This document shows positions 1 through 8,138 of a stretch of DNA of 64,000 nt, in pieces. The stretch spans positions 62,001 through 126,000 of the forward strand of contig NZ_JHVK01000009.1 of NCBI RefSeq assembly GCF_000620105.1, written 5' to 3'. Position numbers and translations under genes: made by a program. Under the pieces are notes generated by a model. The model had not been told where the DNA came from, ran no database searches, and saw nothing but the letters and a program-made list of their open reading frames with translations. Positions within the stretch are counted from its first letter, which is position 1, and each line of letters begins with the position of its first letter. Origin of the DNA: Microvirgula aerodenitrificans DSM 15089 (GTDB taxonomy: Bacteria > Pseudomonadota > Gammaproteobacteria > Burkholderiales > Aquaspirillaceae).

Positions 1-492
1 GCGCACGGCGCCGTGGTACGCGAGATCAACCCGGCGGGAGAAGACCTGGCCGGCAGCGGCAAGCTGGCGCCGGCACTGCTGCTGGAGGTGGCCGACACGG
101 CACGGGTCCTGCAGGAAGAGATCTTCGGCCCGCTGCTGCCGGTCGTCAGCTATGACAGCCTGAACGATGCCGTCGACTACCTGAACGCCCGGCCGCGGCC
201 ACTGGCCATGTATGTCTTCGACGAGGACAACCGCCGCCTGTCGCAGATTCTGGCCTGTACCCATGCCGGCGGGGTCACGCTGAACGACACCATGCTGCAC
301 ATTGCCCAGGACGATTTGCCATTCGGCGGCATCGGTCCGTCCGGCATGGGCAGCTACCATGGCCGTGACGGCTTCGACACCTTCAGCCATCTGAAGGCAG
401 TGTGCACGCAGGCACGTCTGAACGGCACCGGGCTGATCCGGCCACCGTATGGCCGGGCGGTCAGCGCGCTGCTGCGCTTCATGCTGCGCTAG
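1..492 (+). CDS. Aldehyde dehydrogenase, C-terminal part (coniferyl-aldehyde-dehydrogenase-like)
   Basis: The reading frame is open from the first base, so the 5' part, with the catalytic Cys and Glu, lies outside the window. The visible 163 residues carry the aldehyde dehydrogenase motif EEIFGP (bases 115-132) and the C-terminal LPFGGIGPSGMGSYHG stretch, followed by a basic, hydrophobic tail ending FMLR. That tail and the short C-terminal arm resemble the class 3 / coniferyl aldehyde dehydrogenase branch, which oxidises aldehydes to acids with NAD(P)+. The stop codon overlaps the ribosome site of the next gene, so it is co-translated with the Tat protein and GMC oxidoreductase downstream; it could oxidise the aldehyde made by the latter. 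The family is certain; the substrate is inferred. Confidence 0.9.
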   Translation, partial: AHGAVVREINPAGEDLAGSGKLAPALLLEVADTARVLQEEIFGPLLPVVSYDSLNDAVDYLNARPRPLAMYVFDEDNRRLSQILACTHAGGVTLNDTMLHIAQDDLPFGGIGPSGMGSYHGRDGFDTFSHLKAVCTQARLNGTGLIRPPYGRAVSALLRFMLR

Positions 493-500
493 GAGCGGGC

Positions 501-1052
501 ATGCCATCCCGACGCACGGTACTCAAGGTGGGAGCGGCCGGCGGCGTGCTGCTGGCGCTGGCCGGCCTTGGCGCGGATCTGCTTGCCACCGATGACGGCC
601 CGCTGCCGTCCGGTCCGGCGCTGGCGAACGTGCCGGCCGATGCGGTCATTGCGCTGGCCGCCATCGTGCCGGTCATGCTGGGCGGCGTGCCGGCCGGACT
701 GACGGCGGCCGATTTTTCCCGCATCGTGCTGGCCGGTATCGACACGGCGCTGGCGGGCCTGACGCCGGCGCAGCGCAACGAGGTGACGCAGCTGTTCTCG
801 CTGCTGCGCCTGCGTCCGGCCCGGCGCTGGCTGCTGGGACTGCGTGCGCCCTGGCATGCTGCCGCGGCCGCCGATATTGCCGCCACGCTCGACCGCCTGC
901 GCCATAGCCGCCTGCAGGTACTGCGCGCGGTCTACCAGGGTCTGCACCAGCTGATTGGCGCGGCCTGGTACGGCAACCCGGCCGCATGGCCGGCGATCGG
1001 CTACGGTGGTCCGCCGGCCACGGTACTGGCCGCACTGGGGAGGACCGCATGA
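501..1052 (+). CDS. Small Tat-exported protein, possible GMC oxidoreductase partner
   Basis: A 183-residue protein starting MPSRRTVLKVGAAGG, which matches the twin-arginine pattern (RR followed by a hydrophobic stretch of about 18 residues), so Tat-dependent export is likely. The ATG at 501 is chosen because the Tat motif follows at once and an AGGAGC Shine-Dalgarno sequence overlaps the stop codon upstream. The rest is Ala/Leu/Arg-rich and helical, with no catalytic motif I can name. Its last four bases are shared with the start of the GMC oxidoreductase (ATGA), which implies translational coupling. By analogy with the small Tat subunits of gluconate and fructose dehydrogenases it may carry the signal-less flavoprotein across the membrane; that is inference. 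Confidence 0.8.
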   Translation: MPSRRTVLKVGAAGGVLLALAGLGADLLATDDGPLPSGPALANVPADAVIALAAIVPVMLGGVPAGLTAADFSRIVLAGIDTALAGLTPAQRNEVTQLFSLLRLRPARRWLLGLRAPWHAAAAADIAATLDRLRHSRLQVLRAVYQGLHQLIGAAWYGNPAAWPAIGYGGPPATVLAALGRTA

Positions 1053-2659
1053 TTGCCGACCCGATTGTCGACGGCCTGGCCCGCGGCTGGAAAGTTACCG
1101 ATGCCGCAACCCTGAGCGGCGATCTCGACCTGACGGCGGACGTGGTCATCGTCGGCAGCGGCGCCGGTGGCGGCATTGCCGCCCGGGTGCTGAGCGAAGC
1201 CGGCCACGACGTCCTGCTGCTGGAGGAGGGCGGACTGTGGTCATCGCGTGATTTCGACCTGCGCGAAGCGACTGCCTACCCGCGCCTGTACCAGGAATCG
1301 GCCGCGCGCCAGACGCGTGACAAGGGCGTGACCATTCTGCAGGGACGCGCCGTCGGCGGCTCGACCGTGGTCAACTGGACCAGCTCGTTCCGCACCCCGA
1401 CCGATACCCTGGCCTGGTGGCGCAGTGAGCTGGACCTGCCGTTTACCGCCGAGTCGATGGCGCCATGGTTCGAGCGTGCTGAAGCGCTGGTCGGCGTGGG
1501 CGACTGGCTGCCGGCGCCGAACGGCAACAACGAGGTGATTGCGCGCGGCTGCCACGCGCTCGGCCTGTCATACGGCCATATCCGTCGCAATGTGCGCGGC
1601 TGCTGGAATCTCGGTTACTGCGGCATGGGCTGTCCGACCAATGCCAAGCAGTCGATGCTGGTGACGGCCATTCCGGCCGCGCTGGATCGCGGCCTGCGTC
1701 TGGTGCACCGGGTGCGGGTCGAGCGGCTGCGGTGGCGCGACCGGCAGGCGGAGTGGCTGGAAGGGGTGGCGCTGGCCGCCGACGGGCTGACGCCGACCGG
1801 GCACCGGGTGCGGGTGCGCGCCCGCCATGTGCTGCTGGCCGCCGGGGCGATCAATACCCCGGCCCTGCTGCTGCGCAGCGAGACACCGGACCCGTTGCGG
1901 CTGATCGGTGCCAATACCTGCCTGCACCCGACCGTGTTGTCCGGCGCGCTGTTCGCCCGCGAGATTCATCCGTATGACGGTGCCCCCCAGTCGATTTATA
2001 CCGACCATTACCTGCATGCGGGGCCGGTCGATGGCGAACCGGGATTCAAGATTGAAGCGCCGCCGGTGCATCCGCTGCTGGCTGCCGTGACCCTGACCGG
2101 CTTCGGCCCGTCCTATGCGTCCACGCTGCGGGCGTTGCCGAGACTGAACGTACTGATCGCGCTGGTTCGCGACGGTTTTCATCGCGAACTGCCCGGCGGC
2201 CGGGTGTCACTGCGCAGCGATGGCTCGCCATTGCTCGATTACCCGCTGAGCGAGACCTTCTGGCGCGGCGCCCGCCACGCCTTCGAGGCAATGGCGGAAA
2301 TCCAGTTTGCAGCTGGTGCCGGTCGGGTCATGCCGCTGGATGAGCGCGCCGGTTTCTGCCGCAATCTGGCCCAGGTCCGCGAGGCGACCCGGGTGCTGTC
2401 ACCGGTGGCGACCCGGGTCGTCAGCGCACATGTGATGGGCGGCTGCCGGATGGGACGCGATGCCGGCAGCGGCGTGACCGACAGTGACGGCCGGCTGTAC
2501 GCGGCCGACAACGTGACCGTGTGCGACGGATCGCTGTTGCCGACCAGCCTCGGCGTCAATCCACAGCTGACGCTGTATGCACACGCATGGCGGATTGCCG
2601 ACGGGGTGTCGAAACGCTTGTCGTCGGGGGGGCGACCTACTTCATCCAGCCCAGCTTGA
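1049..2659 (+). CDS. GMC-family FAD-dependent oxidoreductase
   Basis: A 536-residue GMC oxidoreductase. The N-terminal dinucleotide-binding fold shows GSGAGG at residues 36-41, followed by an acidic strand end (LLEEGG). A Cys-rich stretch, CWNLGYCGMGC, near residue 190 is typical of the branch that includes long-chain alcohol oxidases. The C-terminal GMC domain shows SAHVMGGCRMG, with the expected active-site His, and DGSLLPTSLGVNPQLT. No signal peptide is visible, whereas the gene upstream has one. These enzymes oxidise alcohols using FAD and pass electrons to oxygen or a carrier. The 3' end overlaps the convergent downstream gene by 23 bp. A long-chain or aromatic alcohol substrate is plausible but not shown. 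Confidence 0.92.
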   Translation: MIADPIVDGLARGWKVTDAATLSGDLDLTADVVIVGSGAGGGIAARVLSEAGHDVLLLEEGGLWSSRDFDLREATAYPRLYQESAARQTRDKGVTILQGRAVGGSTVVNWTSSFRTPTDTLAWWRSELDLPFTAESMAPWFERAEALVGVGDWLPAPNGNNEVIARGCHALGLSYGHIRRNVRGCWNLGYCGMGCPTNAKQSMLVTAIPAALDRGLRLVHRVRVERLRWRDRQAEWLEGVALAADGLTPTGHRVRVRARHVLLAAGAINTPALLLRSETPDPLRLIGANTCLHPTVLSGALFAREIHPYDGAPQSIYTDHYLHAGPVDGEPGFKIEAPPVHPLLAAVTLTGFGPSYASTLRALPRLNVLIALVRDGFHRELPGGRVSLRSDGSPLLDYPLSETFWRGARHAFEAMAEIQFAAGAGRVMPLDERAGFCRNLAQVREATRVLSPVATRVVSAHVMGGCRMGRDAGSGVTDSDGRLYAADNVTVCDGSLLPTSLGVNPQLTLYAHAWRIADGVSKRLSSGGRPTSSSPA

Positions 2660-3302
2660 CGCGGATTTCGTCGTCGGCCGTCCGCAGTTCGCGGATGCCG
2701 ACGTAGTCGAATACCGGATAGCCGGCGACATTGCTTTTCATCTTGTCGGCCAGCGACGGTACCTGGTCGAGCCGTACCGACAGCACGTCGCCGTCGACCT
2801 TCGCCCACGGTTGCTTGTCGGCGAGTTTCTCCACCGGGTTACCGACCGCCAGCCCCATGATGCCGATGGTGATATTGCCGAGCGTTTGCGCGATCAGGCC
2901 ATTGTCGGCCGCCGTGGTATGGCGCTCGAAGCGGATCTTTATCGTCCGGTTCGGCCAGTCGACCGGCAGGAAGCAGAAGTCGACCGTGTGCAGCGCGCTG
3001 ACGCCGGACGTGGTCTTGAGCAGCAGCGTGCCCTTTTCCGGTGTCAGCTTCAGGTCCTCGACGCTGACATCCTTGCGGTTGATGTCCTTGCGCAGCGTGT
3101 CCAGCAGCCAGTCGCGCTTGATGGCGATGCCGTCCTTGCGCACGCCCGGCATCTTGCCGACGCTGTCCTTCAGCTGCAGGTAGAGCAGGATGGCCTTGTC
3201 GCTGGACAGTTCCGGCGGCAGTTTTGCCGCACTGTCGGCGAAGGCGGGCAGGGCGGCCGCCGCCAGCGTGGCGAGCAGCAGGGTGGTCGGGATCAGTCGC
3301 AT
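2637..3302 (-). CDS. Secreted protein of unknown function
   Basis: A 221-residue protein with a clean Sec signal peptide (MRLIPTTLLLATLAAAALPAFA, cleavage probably before DSAAKL). The mature part is a soluble mixed alpha/beta sequence with paired strand-like segments such as GTLLLKTTSG and IKIRFERH, and a short hydrophobic stretch (LGNITIGIMGLAVG) near residue 145. I recognise no domain. It sits six bases downstream of the NlpC/P60 lipoprotein gene on the same strand, so it is probably in the same transcript as that gene and uup, which suggests an envelope role. Its 3' end overlaps the GMC gene from the opposite strand. Confidence 0.75.
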   Translation of the reverse strand: MRLIPTTLLLATLAAAALPAFADSAAKLPPELSSDKAILLYLQLKDSVGKMPGVRKDGIAIKRDWLLDTLRKDINRKDVSVEDLKLTPEKGTLLLKTTSGVSALHTVDFCFLPVDWPNRTIKIRFERHTTAADNGLIAQTLGNITIGIMGLAVGNPVEKLADKQPWAKVDGDVLSVRLDQVPSLADKMKSNVAGYPVFDYVGIRELRTADDEIRVKLGWMK

Positions 3303-3308
3303 GAGAAC

Positions 3309-3812
3309 TCAGTTCAGAACGGCACGCGCGCCATCGTAGCGGGCGGCGAAATAGCTGTTGTCGAGGCTGTCGACGCGGATGACGCTGTTGGTGCGTGGTG
3401 CGTGCACGAACTTGTTGTCACCGATATAGATGCCCATGTGCGAATAACGGCGATTCATGGTGTTGAAGAACACCAGATCGCCGGCCTTCAGCGCACCGCG
3501 GTCGATCTCGCGGGTTCGCGACGCGATTTCGGCGGCATTGTGCGGCAGTGCCACGCCGACGGCATTCTTGTAGATGAAGGCTGCCATGCCGGAACAGTCC
3601 AGCCCGGCATCCGGATTGCTGCCGCCGAACTGGTAGCCGACGCCGAGCAGACCGAGCGAGTACATGACGATCTCGCGTCCGTCGCCGCTGGCCTGGATGC
3701 GGGACAGCGACACGTCCGGTCGCGGGCGGGCGGGTTTCCGGGTCGGCGCCGTCGAGCACGCGGCAATGGCCGCGACCAGTCCGAGTACGATCCAGCGGCG
3801 AACGTGTGTCAT
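3309..3812 (-). CDS. NlpC/P60 family lipoprotein peptidase
   Basis: A 167-residue lipoprotein. The start at 3812 is chosen because it gives a signal ending AAIAAC with a lipobox Cys at residue 19 and overlaps the uup stop codon as ATGA. The NlpC/P60 domain follows: the catalytic Cys is in GLDCSG (residue 73), the first His in YSHMG (125) and the second in FVHAPR (137), so the triad is complete. Such enzymes cleave peptide stems of peptidoglycan (Spr/MepS-like). It would act at the inner face of the outer membrane or in the periplasm. The residues before the domain are rich in Pro and Arg, a likely linker. Confidence 0.92.
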   Translation of the reverse strand: MTHVRRWIVLGLVAAIAACSTAPTRKPARPRPDVSLSRIQASGDGREIVMYSLGLLGVGYQFGGSNPDAGLDCSGMAAFIYKNAVGVALPHNAAEIASRTREIDRGALKAGDLVFFNTMNRRYSHMGIYIGDNKFVHAPRTNSVIRVDSLDNSYFAARYDGARAVLN

Positions 3813-5722
3813 CCCTGTTTGCTCTCCAGTTCTTCCCAGCGCGCGAGCTTGTCCAGCAGCAGCCCGTCGATGGCTTCGATCCGCGCCTGCCAGGCGCCGG
3901 CCTCGGCAGCGCGGTCCTTCCACACCGACGGGTCGAGCAGGCGTTCGTTCAGCGCGGCCTGTTCGGTTTCCAGTGCGGCGATCTGGTCGGGCAGTTGCGC
4001 CAGTTCGCGGGTTTCGTTGAACGACAATCGGGTGCGGGCCTTGTCCCGCGCCGGCTTCGCGGGCGCCGCTGCCTGGGGCGCCGGCTGCGAAACTGCCGGT
4101 GCGGGTGCCAGTTCTGCCATCCGTGCCCGCGCGGCGACCCAGTCGGCATAGCCGCCCGGGTATTCCTCCAGCTTGCCGTCGCCCTCGAATGCAATCACCT
4201 GGGTGACGACGTTGTCAAGGAAGGCACGGTCATGGCTGACCAGGAAGACCGTGCCGTTGTATTCGGACAGCAACTGCTCCAGCAGTTCCAGCGTATCGAT
4301 ATCGAGGTCGTTGGTCGGTTCGTCCAGTACCAGTACATTCGCCGGCTGGGTAAACAGTCGCGCCAGCAGCAAGCGGTTGCGCTCGCCCCCTGACAGAGAA
4401 CGGACCGGGCTGCGTGCACGGGCCGGCGCAAACAGGAAATCTTCCAGATAGCTCATCACATGGCGGCGCTGTCCGCCGACATCGACATAGTCCTTGCCGT
4501 CGCCGATCACGTCGACGATGGCCATGTCTTCCGGCAACTGGGTACGGAACTGGTCGAAATAGGCGATCTGCAGATTGGTGCCGCGCCGCACGCTGCCGCG
4601 ATCCGGCTCCAGCTCGCCGAGAATCAGTTTCAGCAGCGTGGTCTTGCCGGCGCCATTCGGGCCGATCAGACCGATCTTGTCGCCACGGATCAGGCGGGTG
4701 GTGAAATCGCGAATCAGCGTGCGGCCGTCGAAACCCTTGTCGACATGTTCGAGCTCGGCCACCAGCTTGCCGGAGCGGTCGCCGGCATCGAGTTTGAAAT
4801 TGACCTGGCCGACGCGTTCGCGGCGCGATGCGCGCTCGCGGCGGATCTGCTCGAGGCGGCGGACCCGGCCTTCGTTGCGGGTCCGGCGTGCCTCGATGCC
4901 CTTGCGGATCCAGACTTCTTCCTGGGCATGGAATTTGTCGAACTTGCGGTTCTGTTCGGCTTCGGATGCCAGCTCGTCGGCCTTGCGCGTCTGGTAGGCG
5001 GAGAAGCTGCCCGGGTAGCTGCGCAGCATGCCGCGATCGAGTTCGATGATGCGGGTGGCGACATTGTCAAGGAAGCGCCGGTCATGGGTAATCAGCAGCA
5101 CGGCGCCGCTGAAGCCGTTCAGCAGGCCTTCCAGCCATTCGATAGCCGATACGTCGAGGTGGTTGGTCGGTTCGTCCAGCAGCAGCACGTCCGGGGCGCT
5201 GGTCAGGGCGCGCGCCAGCGCGACACGCTTCTTCCAGCCACCGGACAGCTCGGTGATGCGCGTGTCCGGCGACAGACCGAGATGCGACAGGGTGGTGGAG
5301 ATGCGGTTCTCGAAACTCCAGCCGTTGCTGGCCTCCAGCGCCGACTGGATCGCCTGCATGCGGGTCAGCAGCTCCTCGTGATCGGCATCGGGGCTGGCCA
5401 GCGCCTGGCTGATGCGGTGGTAGTCGCCGAGCAGGTCCTTCAGTTCGCCGAGGCCTTCGGCCACGGCGTCGAACACGGTCTGGTCCGGATCGAACTCCGG
5501 CTCCTGCGGCACGTAAGCGACGGTGATGCCGCTCTGCTGCAGGATGCGGCCGTCGTCGAGACGGACGGTACCGGCGATGGCCTTCAGCAAGGATGACTTG
5601 CCGGCGCCATTGCGGCCGATCAGACCGACGCGCTCGCCCCCGTCAAGGGCAAAATCGACGGCGTCGAGCAGGGCGACGTGCCCGAAGGCGAGGGAGGCTT
5701 TTTCTAAAGTCAGGAGCGGCAT
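3809..5722 (-). CDS. uup: ABC-F ATPase Uup
   Basis: A 637-residue soluble protein with two ABC modules. The first has Walker A GRNGAGKS (residues 36-43), signature LSGGWKKR and Walker B LLLDEPTNHLD; the second has GPNGAGKT, LSGGERNR and LVLDEPTNDLD. The arginine-rich linker between them is the ABC-F hallmark, and the C-terminal segment is a charged coiled coil (LSFNETRELAQL onward) typical of Uup. Uup acts at the ribosome and has been linked to branched DNA intermediates in E. coli. The ATG at 5722 is used because the first strand (LTLEKASLAFG) begins right after it. It is probably the first gene of the operon with the NlpC lipoprotein. Confidence 0.95.
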   Translation of the reverse strand: MPLLTLEKASLAFGHVALLDAVDFALDGGERVGLIGRNGAGKSSLLKAIAGTVRLDDGRILQQSGITVAYVPQEPEFDPDQTVFDAVAEGLGELKDLLGDYHRISQALASPDADHEELLTRMQAIQSALEASNGWSFENRISTTLSHLGLSPDTRITELSGGWKKRVALARALTSAPDVLLLDEPTNHLDVSAIEWLEGLLNGFSGAVLLITHDRRFLDNVATRIIELDRGMLRSYPGSFSAYQTRKADELASEAEQNRKFDKFHAQEEVWIRKGIEARRTRNEGRVRRLEQIRRERASRRERVGQVNFKLDAGDRSGKLVAELEHVDKGFDGRTLIRDFTTRLIRGDKIGLIGPNGAGKTTLLKLILGELEPDRGSVRRGTNLQIAYFDQFRTQLPEDMAIVDVIGDGKDYVDVGGQRRHVMSYLEDFLFAPARARSPVRSLSGGERNRLLLARLFTQPANVLVLDEPTNDLDIDTLELLEQLLSEYNGTVFLVSHDRAFLDNVVTQVIAFEGDGKLEEYPGGYADWVAARARMAELAPAPAVSQPAPQAAAPAKPARDKARTRLSFNETRELAQLPDQIAALETEQAALNERLLDPSVWKDRAAEAGAWQARIEAIDGLLLDKLARWEELESKQG

Positions 5723-5837
5723 GTAGGCAGACTGAAAACGGCAACAAAACCGGTAGATTCTAGCATGCGACCGCGCAGTGCCCCGAACGGGCTGATACAA
5801 TCGTTTCAATAAGCCAATAACAAGCCTCGCATTGCGG

Positions 5838-5985
5838 GGCCTCAGACTGTTCATGAAGGCGGGCACCGGTGGTCATCGCGGCGTCGGTGCGCGCCAGACA
5901 GCATCTGCCGGTAAGCACGGCACCTGCCTGATTGAATCCTGCCCCTTCCGTTCCCGCCGCCGCGGAGTATGGACAGTCTGACGCC
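5838..5985 (+). ncRNA. ssrS: Probable 6S RNA
   Basis: A gene-free stretch with the layout of 6S RNA. The arms TCAGACTGT (5842-5850) and ACAGTCTGA (5973-5981) pair perfectly, and pairing continues inward through TCAT/ATGG with G-U wobbles. After an internal loop, GGCGGG (5858-5863) pairs with CCCGCC (5953-5958). The 5' string TGTTC, five bases, then GGCGGGC closely matches the conserved 5' part of gammaproteobacterial 6S RNA (TGTTCGCAAGCGGGC in E. coli). 6S RNA mimics an open promoter and sequesters the RNA polymerase housekeeping sigma holoenzyme in stationary phase. An intrinsic terminator follows at once. A TACAAT box at 5796-5801 is a possible promoter. End points are approximate. Confidence 0.68.
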
Positions 5986-6008
5986 TCGCGTTGCGGGGTT
6001 TTTATTTT
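5983..6008 (+). terminator. Intrinsic terminator after the 6S-like RNA
   Basis: GCCTCGC, loop GTT, then GCGGGG forms a short G-C stem with one G-U pair, followed by TTTTTATTTT. A near copy of the stem (GCCTCGCATTGCGGGGC, 5824-5840) lies at the 5' side of the RNA but lacks the T run. Confidence 0.75.
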
Positions 6009-6036
6009 GATGATCCGCATTATCCAGGAGCCAGCC

Positions 6037-6387
6037 ATGTACTTCGTCGATCGTTCCGTCGCCGTCATCAAGCCCAAACAACCGTTTGCCGACTGGCTGA
6101 ACGGGGTGCCTGACAATGATATGGAGCTGTCGCTCGACAGCCTGCGCGCCGACTGCACCGTTATCCTGATTCCCGAGTTTGACGAGCCGGAAGAAGGCGT
6201 CAGCCATATTGACGACATTGCCCAGCGCCTGTTCGAAATGGAACTCGCTACCTGGTACGAAGACAAGAGTCTGTGGCCGACCGACCGCTCGCTGAAGACG
6301 TTCTGGGAATGGTTCGATGTCGAGATCCACTCGATGGTGATCGACACTGTCGACGACGAGCTGGAAAACACGCCGCTCGACGACTGA
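6037..6387 (+). CDS. Small acidic protein of unknown function
   Basis: A 116-residue acidic protein with no signal peptide and no membrane segment, so cytosolic. ATG 6037 is preferred to earlier in-frame starts because it has a CCAGGAG ribosome site at good distance and because the upstream stretch is the terminator of the 6S-like RNA. The sequence is rich in Asp, Glu and Trp (WYEDKSLWPTDRSLKTFWEWF), ends in an acidic tail, and shows no motif I can name. The next gene, a YgfX-like membrane protein, starts six bases after its stop, so the two are probably co-transcribed. Confidence 0.8.
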   Translation: MYFVDRSVAVIKPKQPFADWLNGVPDNDMELSLDSLRADCTVILIPEFDEPEEGVSHIDDIAQRLFEMELATWYEDKSLWPTDRSLKTFWEWFDVEIHSMVIDTVDDELENTPLDD

Positions 6388-6392
6388 ATCCG

Positions 6393-6845
6393 GTGCGCAC
6401 ACGCCGTTTCGCCCCGCTGCGCATCGTGCCTGTCCCCAGCCGCTGCGGACTGGCCCTGACCCTGCTCGCCGCACTGGCGGCGGCAGTGGCGCTGTGCGCG
6501 ACCGATGGTCTGCATGCCGGTCTGCTGCTGTTGCCGCTGCCGGTGCTGTGGCAGGGCCGGCAGTTCGGCGGCTTCGGCGCGACGCTGCCGGTGCTGGATA
6601 TCGATGCCGCCGGCCGCCTGCTGCTGAACGGTCAGCCAGTCCGGCTGGCCGCGTCCACCGTGGTGCTGCCGTGGCTGATCGTGCTGCGCGGCCGGGCCGC
6701 CGGCCGGCGCTTCAGCATGGTACTGTGCGCCGATTCCGCGCCGGCCGCCGCACTGCGGACCCTGCGCGTGCTCTTGCATTGGCATGTTTCGCCCCGACTT
6801 GCCCCCCGTCCCCCCGACCTGGAAAGCCTCAAGACGTCATCATGA
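6393..6845 (+). CDS. YgfX-like small membrane protein
   Basis: A 150-residue protein read from GTG 6393. It has two closely spaced hydrophobic helices (residues about 18-35 and 39-54), then a soluble domain with the segment VVLPWLIVLRGR, a basic patch, MVLCADS and LRTLRVLLHW. That order (helical hairpin, conserved W in the second half, ADS, then a Leu/Arg helix) resembles E. coli YgfX, a small inner-membrane protein reported as the toxin-like CptA and linked to succinate dehydrogenase maturation through SdhE. No SdhE gene is adjacent; the neighbour is the acidic 116-residue protein. Its stop overlaps the folC start as ATGA. Start codon and family assignment are moderate. Confidence 0.6.
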   Translation: MRTRRFAPLRIVPVPSRCGLALTLLAALAAAVALCATDGLHAGLLLLPLPVLWQGRQFGGFGATLPVLDIDAAGRLLLNGQPVRLAASTVVLPWLIVLRGRAAGRRFSMVLCADSAPAAALRTLRVLLHWHVSPRLAPRPPDLESLKTSS

Positions 6846-8116
6846 GTCAAGACCGTACGCTTGCCGACTGGCTGCACTATCTCGAAACCCTGCATGTCTC
6901 CACCATCGACCTCGGCCTCGACCGGGTCCGCGTGGTCAAGGAGGCAATGGGGCTGGACCCCGACTTCCCCGTCATCACCGTCGGCGGTACCAACGGCAAG
7001 GGCTCGGTGTGCGCGATGCTGTCGAAAACCTTTGCCTGTGCCGGATTCCGGGTCGGCACCTATGCGTCGCCGCACCTGCTGCGCTACAACGAACGCATCG
7101 CCATCGATACCGTCCCGCTGGACGACGCGGCGATCTGCCGTGCCTTTGCCGCCATCGAGGCCGCGCGTGGCGATACGCCGCTGACCTATTTCGAATTCGG
7201 CACGCTGGCGGCAATGTGGAACTTCATCGACGCCGGCGTCGATGTCGCGGTGATGGAAGTCGGCCTCGGCGGCCGGCTGGATGCGGTCAACCTGTTCGAG
7301 CCCGACTGTTCGCTGGTGGTGTCGGTCGACCTCGACCACCAGGACTGGCTCGGTGATACCCGTGAGCTGATCGGCTTCGAGAAGGCCGGCATCTATCGCG
7401 CCGGCCGGCCGGCCATCTGCGCCGACCCGAATCCGCCGCAAAGCCTGCTTGACCATGCTGCCGCCATCGGCGCCGACCTGCGCTGCATCGGTCGCGATTT
7501 CGGCTTCACCCGCACCGACTCGCTGCAGTGGGAGTTCTGGCATGGCGACGCGCGCCGCCATTGCCTGCCGACGCCGGCGCTGCGCGGCGGCTACCAGATG
7601 ATGAACGCGACCGCGGCACTGGCGGTACTCGAAGCCATGAAAACCGCACTGCCGGTCGGCGCCGGTGCGATCCGCCGCGGCCTGCTGGAAGTCGAATGGC
7701 CGGGGCGGTTCCAGGTCCTGCCGGGACGCCCGGTCACCGTCATGGACGTCGGCCACAACCCGCATGCAATGCGGGCGATGGTGGCCAGCCTGCAGACGCT
7801 GTCTTACGCGGAAAACCGCTATGCCGTGTTTTCGATGCTGGCCGACAAGGACATCGACAGCGTGATCGAACTGGCGAAATCCGAATTCGACGTGTGGTAT
7901 GTTGCGCCGATTCTGGACACGCCGCGCGGTCTGCCGCTGGCCGAACTGCAGGCGCGGCTGGCCGCCCACGGCATCAGCCAGGTGAAGGCGTTCCCCGACC
8001 TGGCTGCCGCCTGGAGCGCCGTCAGCGAGCGGGCGGGGGAAAATGATAGAATCGCCGTCTTCGGATCTTTTCATACCGTCGCCGCCGTGATGGCGGCGAG
8101 GGAGCAGGCCGCCTGA
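6842..8116 (+). CDS. folC: Bifunctional folylpolyglutamate / dihydrofolate synthase
   Basis: A 424-residue Mur-ligase-type enzyme. The ATP loop GTNGKGS is at residues 49-55, and the family stretches TYASPHLLRYNERI and EVGLGGRLDAVN are present. The C-terminal domain shows VMDVGHNPHAM and FGSFHTVAAVM. FolC joins Glu to dihydropteroate and adds further Glu residues to folates in the cytosol. The length is normal for the family. ATG 6842 overlaps the previous stop codon. It heads the cluster folC - SPOR protein - cvpA - purF, an arrangement shared by many beta- and gammaproteobacteria. Confidence 0.96.
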   Translation: MSQDRTLADWLHYLETLHVSTIDLGLDRVRVVKEAMGLDPDFPVITVGGTNGKGSVCAMLSKTFACAGFRVGTYASPHLLRYNERIAIDTVPLDDAAICRAFAAIEAARGDTPLTYFEFGTLAAMWNFIDAGVDVAVMEVGLGGRLDAVNLFEPDCSLVVSVDLDHQDWLGDTRELIGFEKAGIYRAGRPAICADPNPPQSLLDHAAAIGADLRCIGRDFGFTRTDSLQWEFWHGDARRHCLPTPALRGGYQMMNATAALAVLEAMKTALPVGAGAIRRGLLEVEWPGRFQVLPGRPVTVMDVGHNPHAMRAMVASLQTLSYAENRYAVFSMLADKDIDSVIELAKSEFDVWYVAPILDTPRGLPLAELQARLAAHGISQVKAFPDLAAAWSAVSERAGENDRIAVFGSFHTVAAVMAAREQAA

Positions 8117-8138
8117 CGGCCTGGTGACAGGGCAGCAC

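Noticed and set aside
2577-4151. Long plus-strand open frame of about 520 codons across the NlpC and unknown-secreted genes
   Set aside because: It is antisense to two genes with signal peptides and a complete catalytic triad, and its composition (Gly/Arg/Gln-rich, no domain) is that of a shadow frame in GC-rich DNA.
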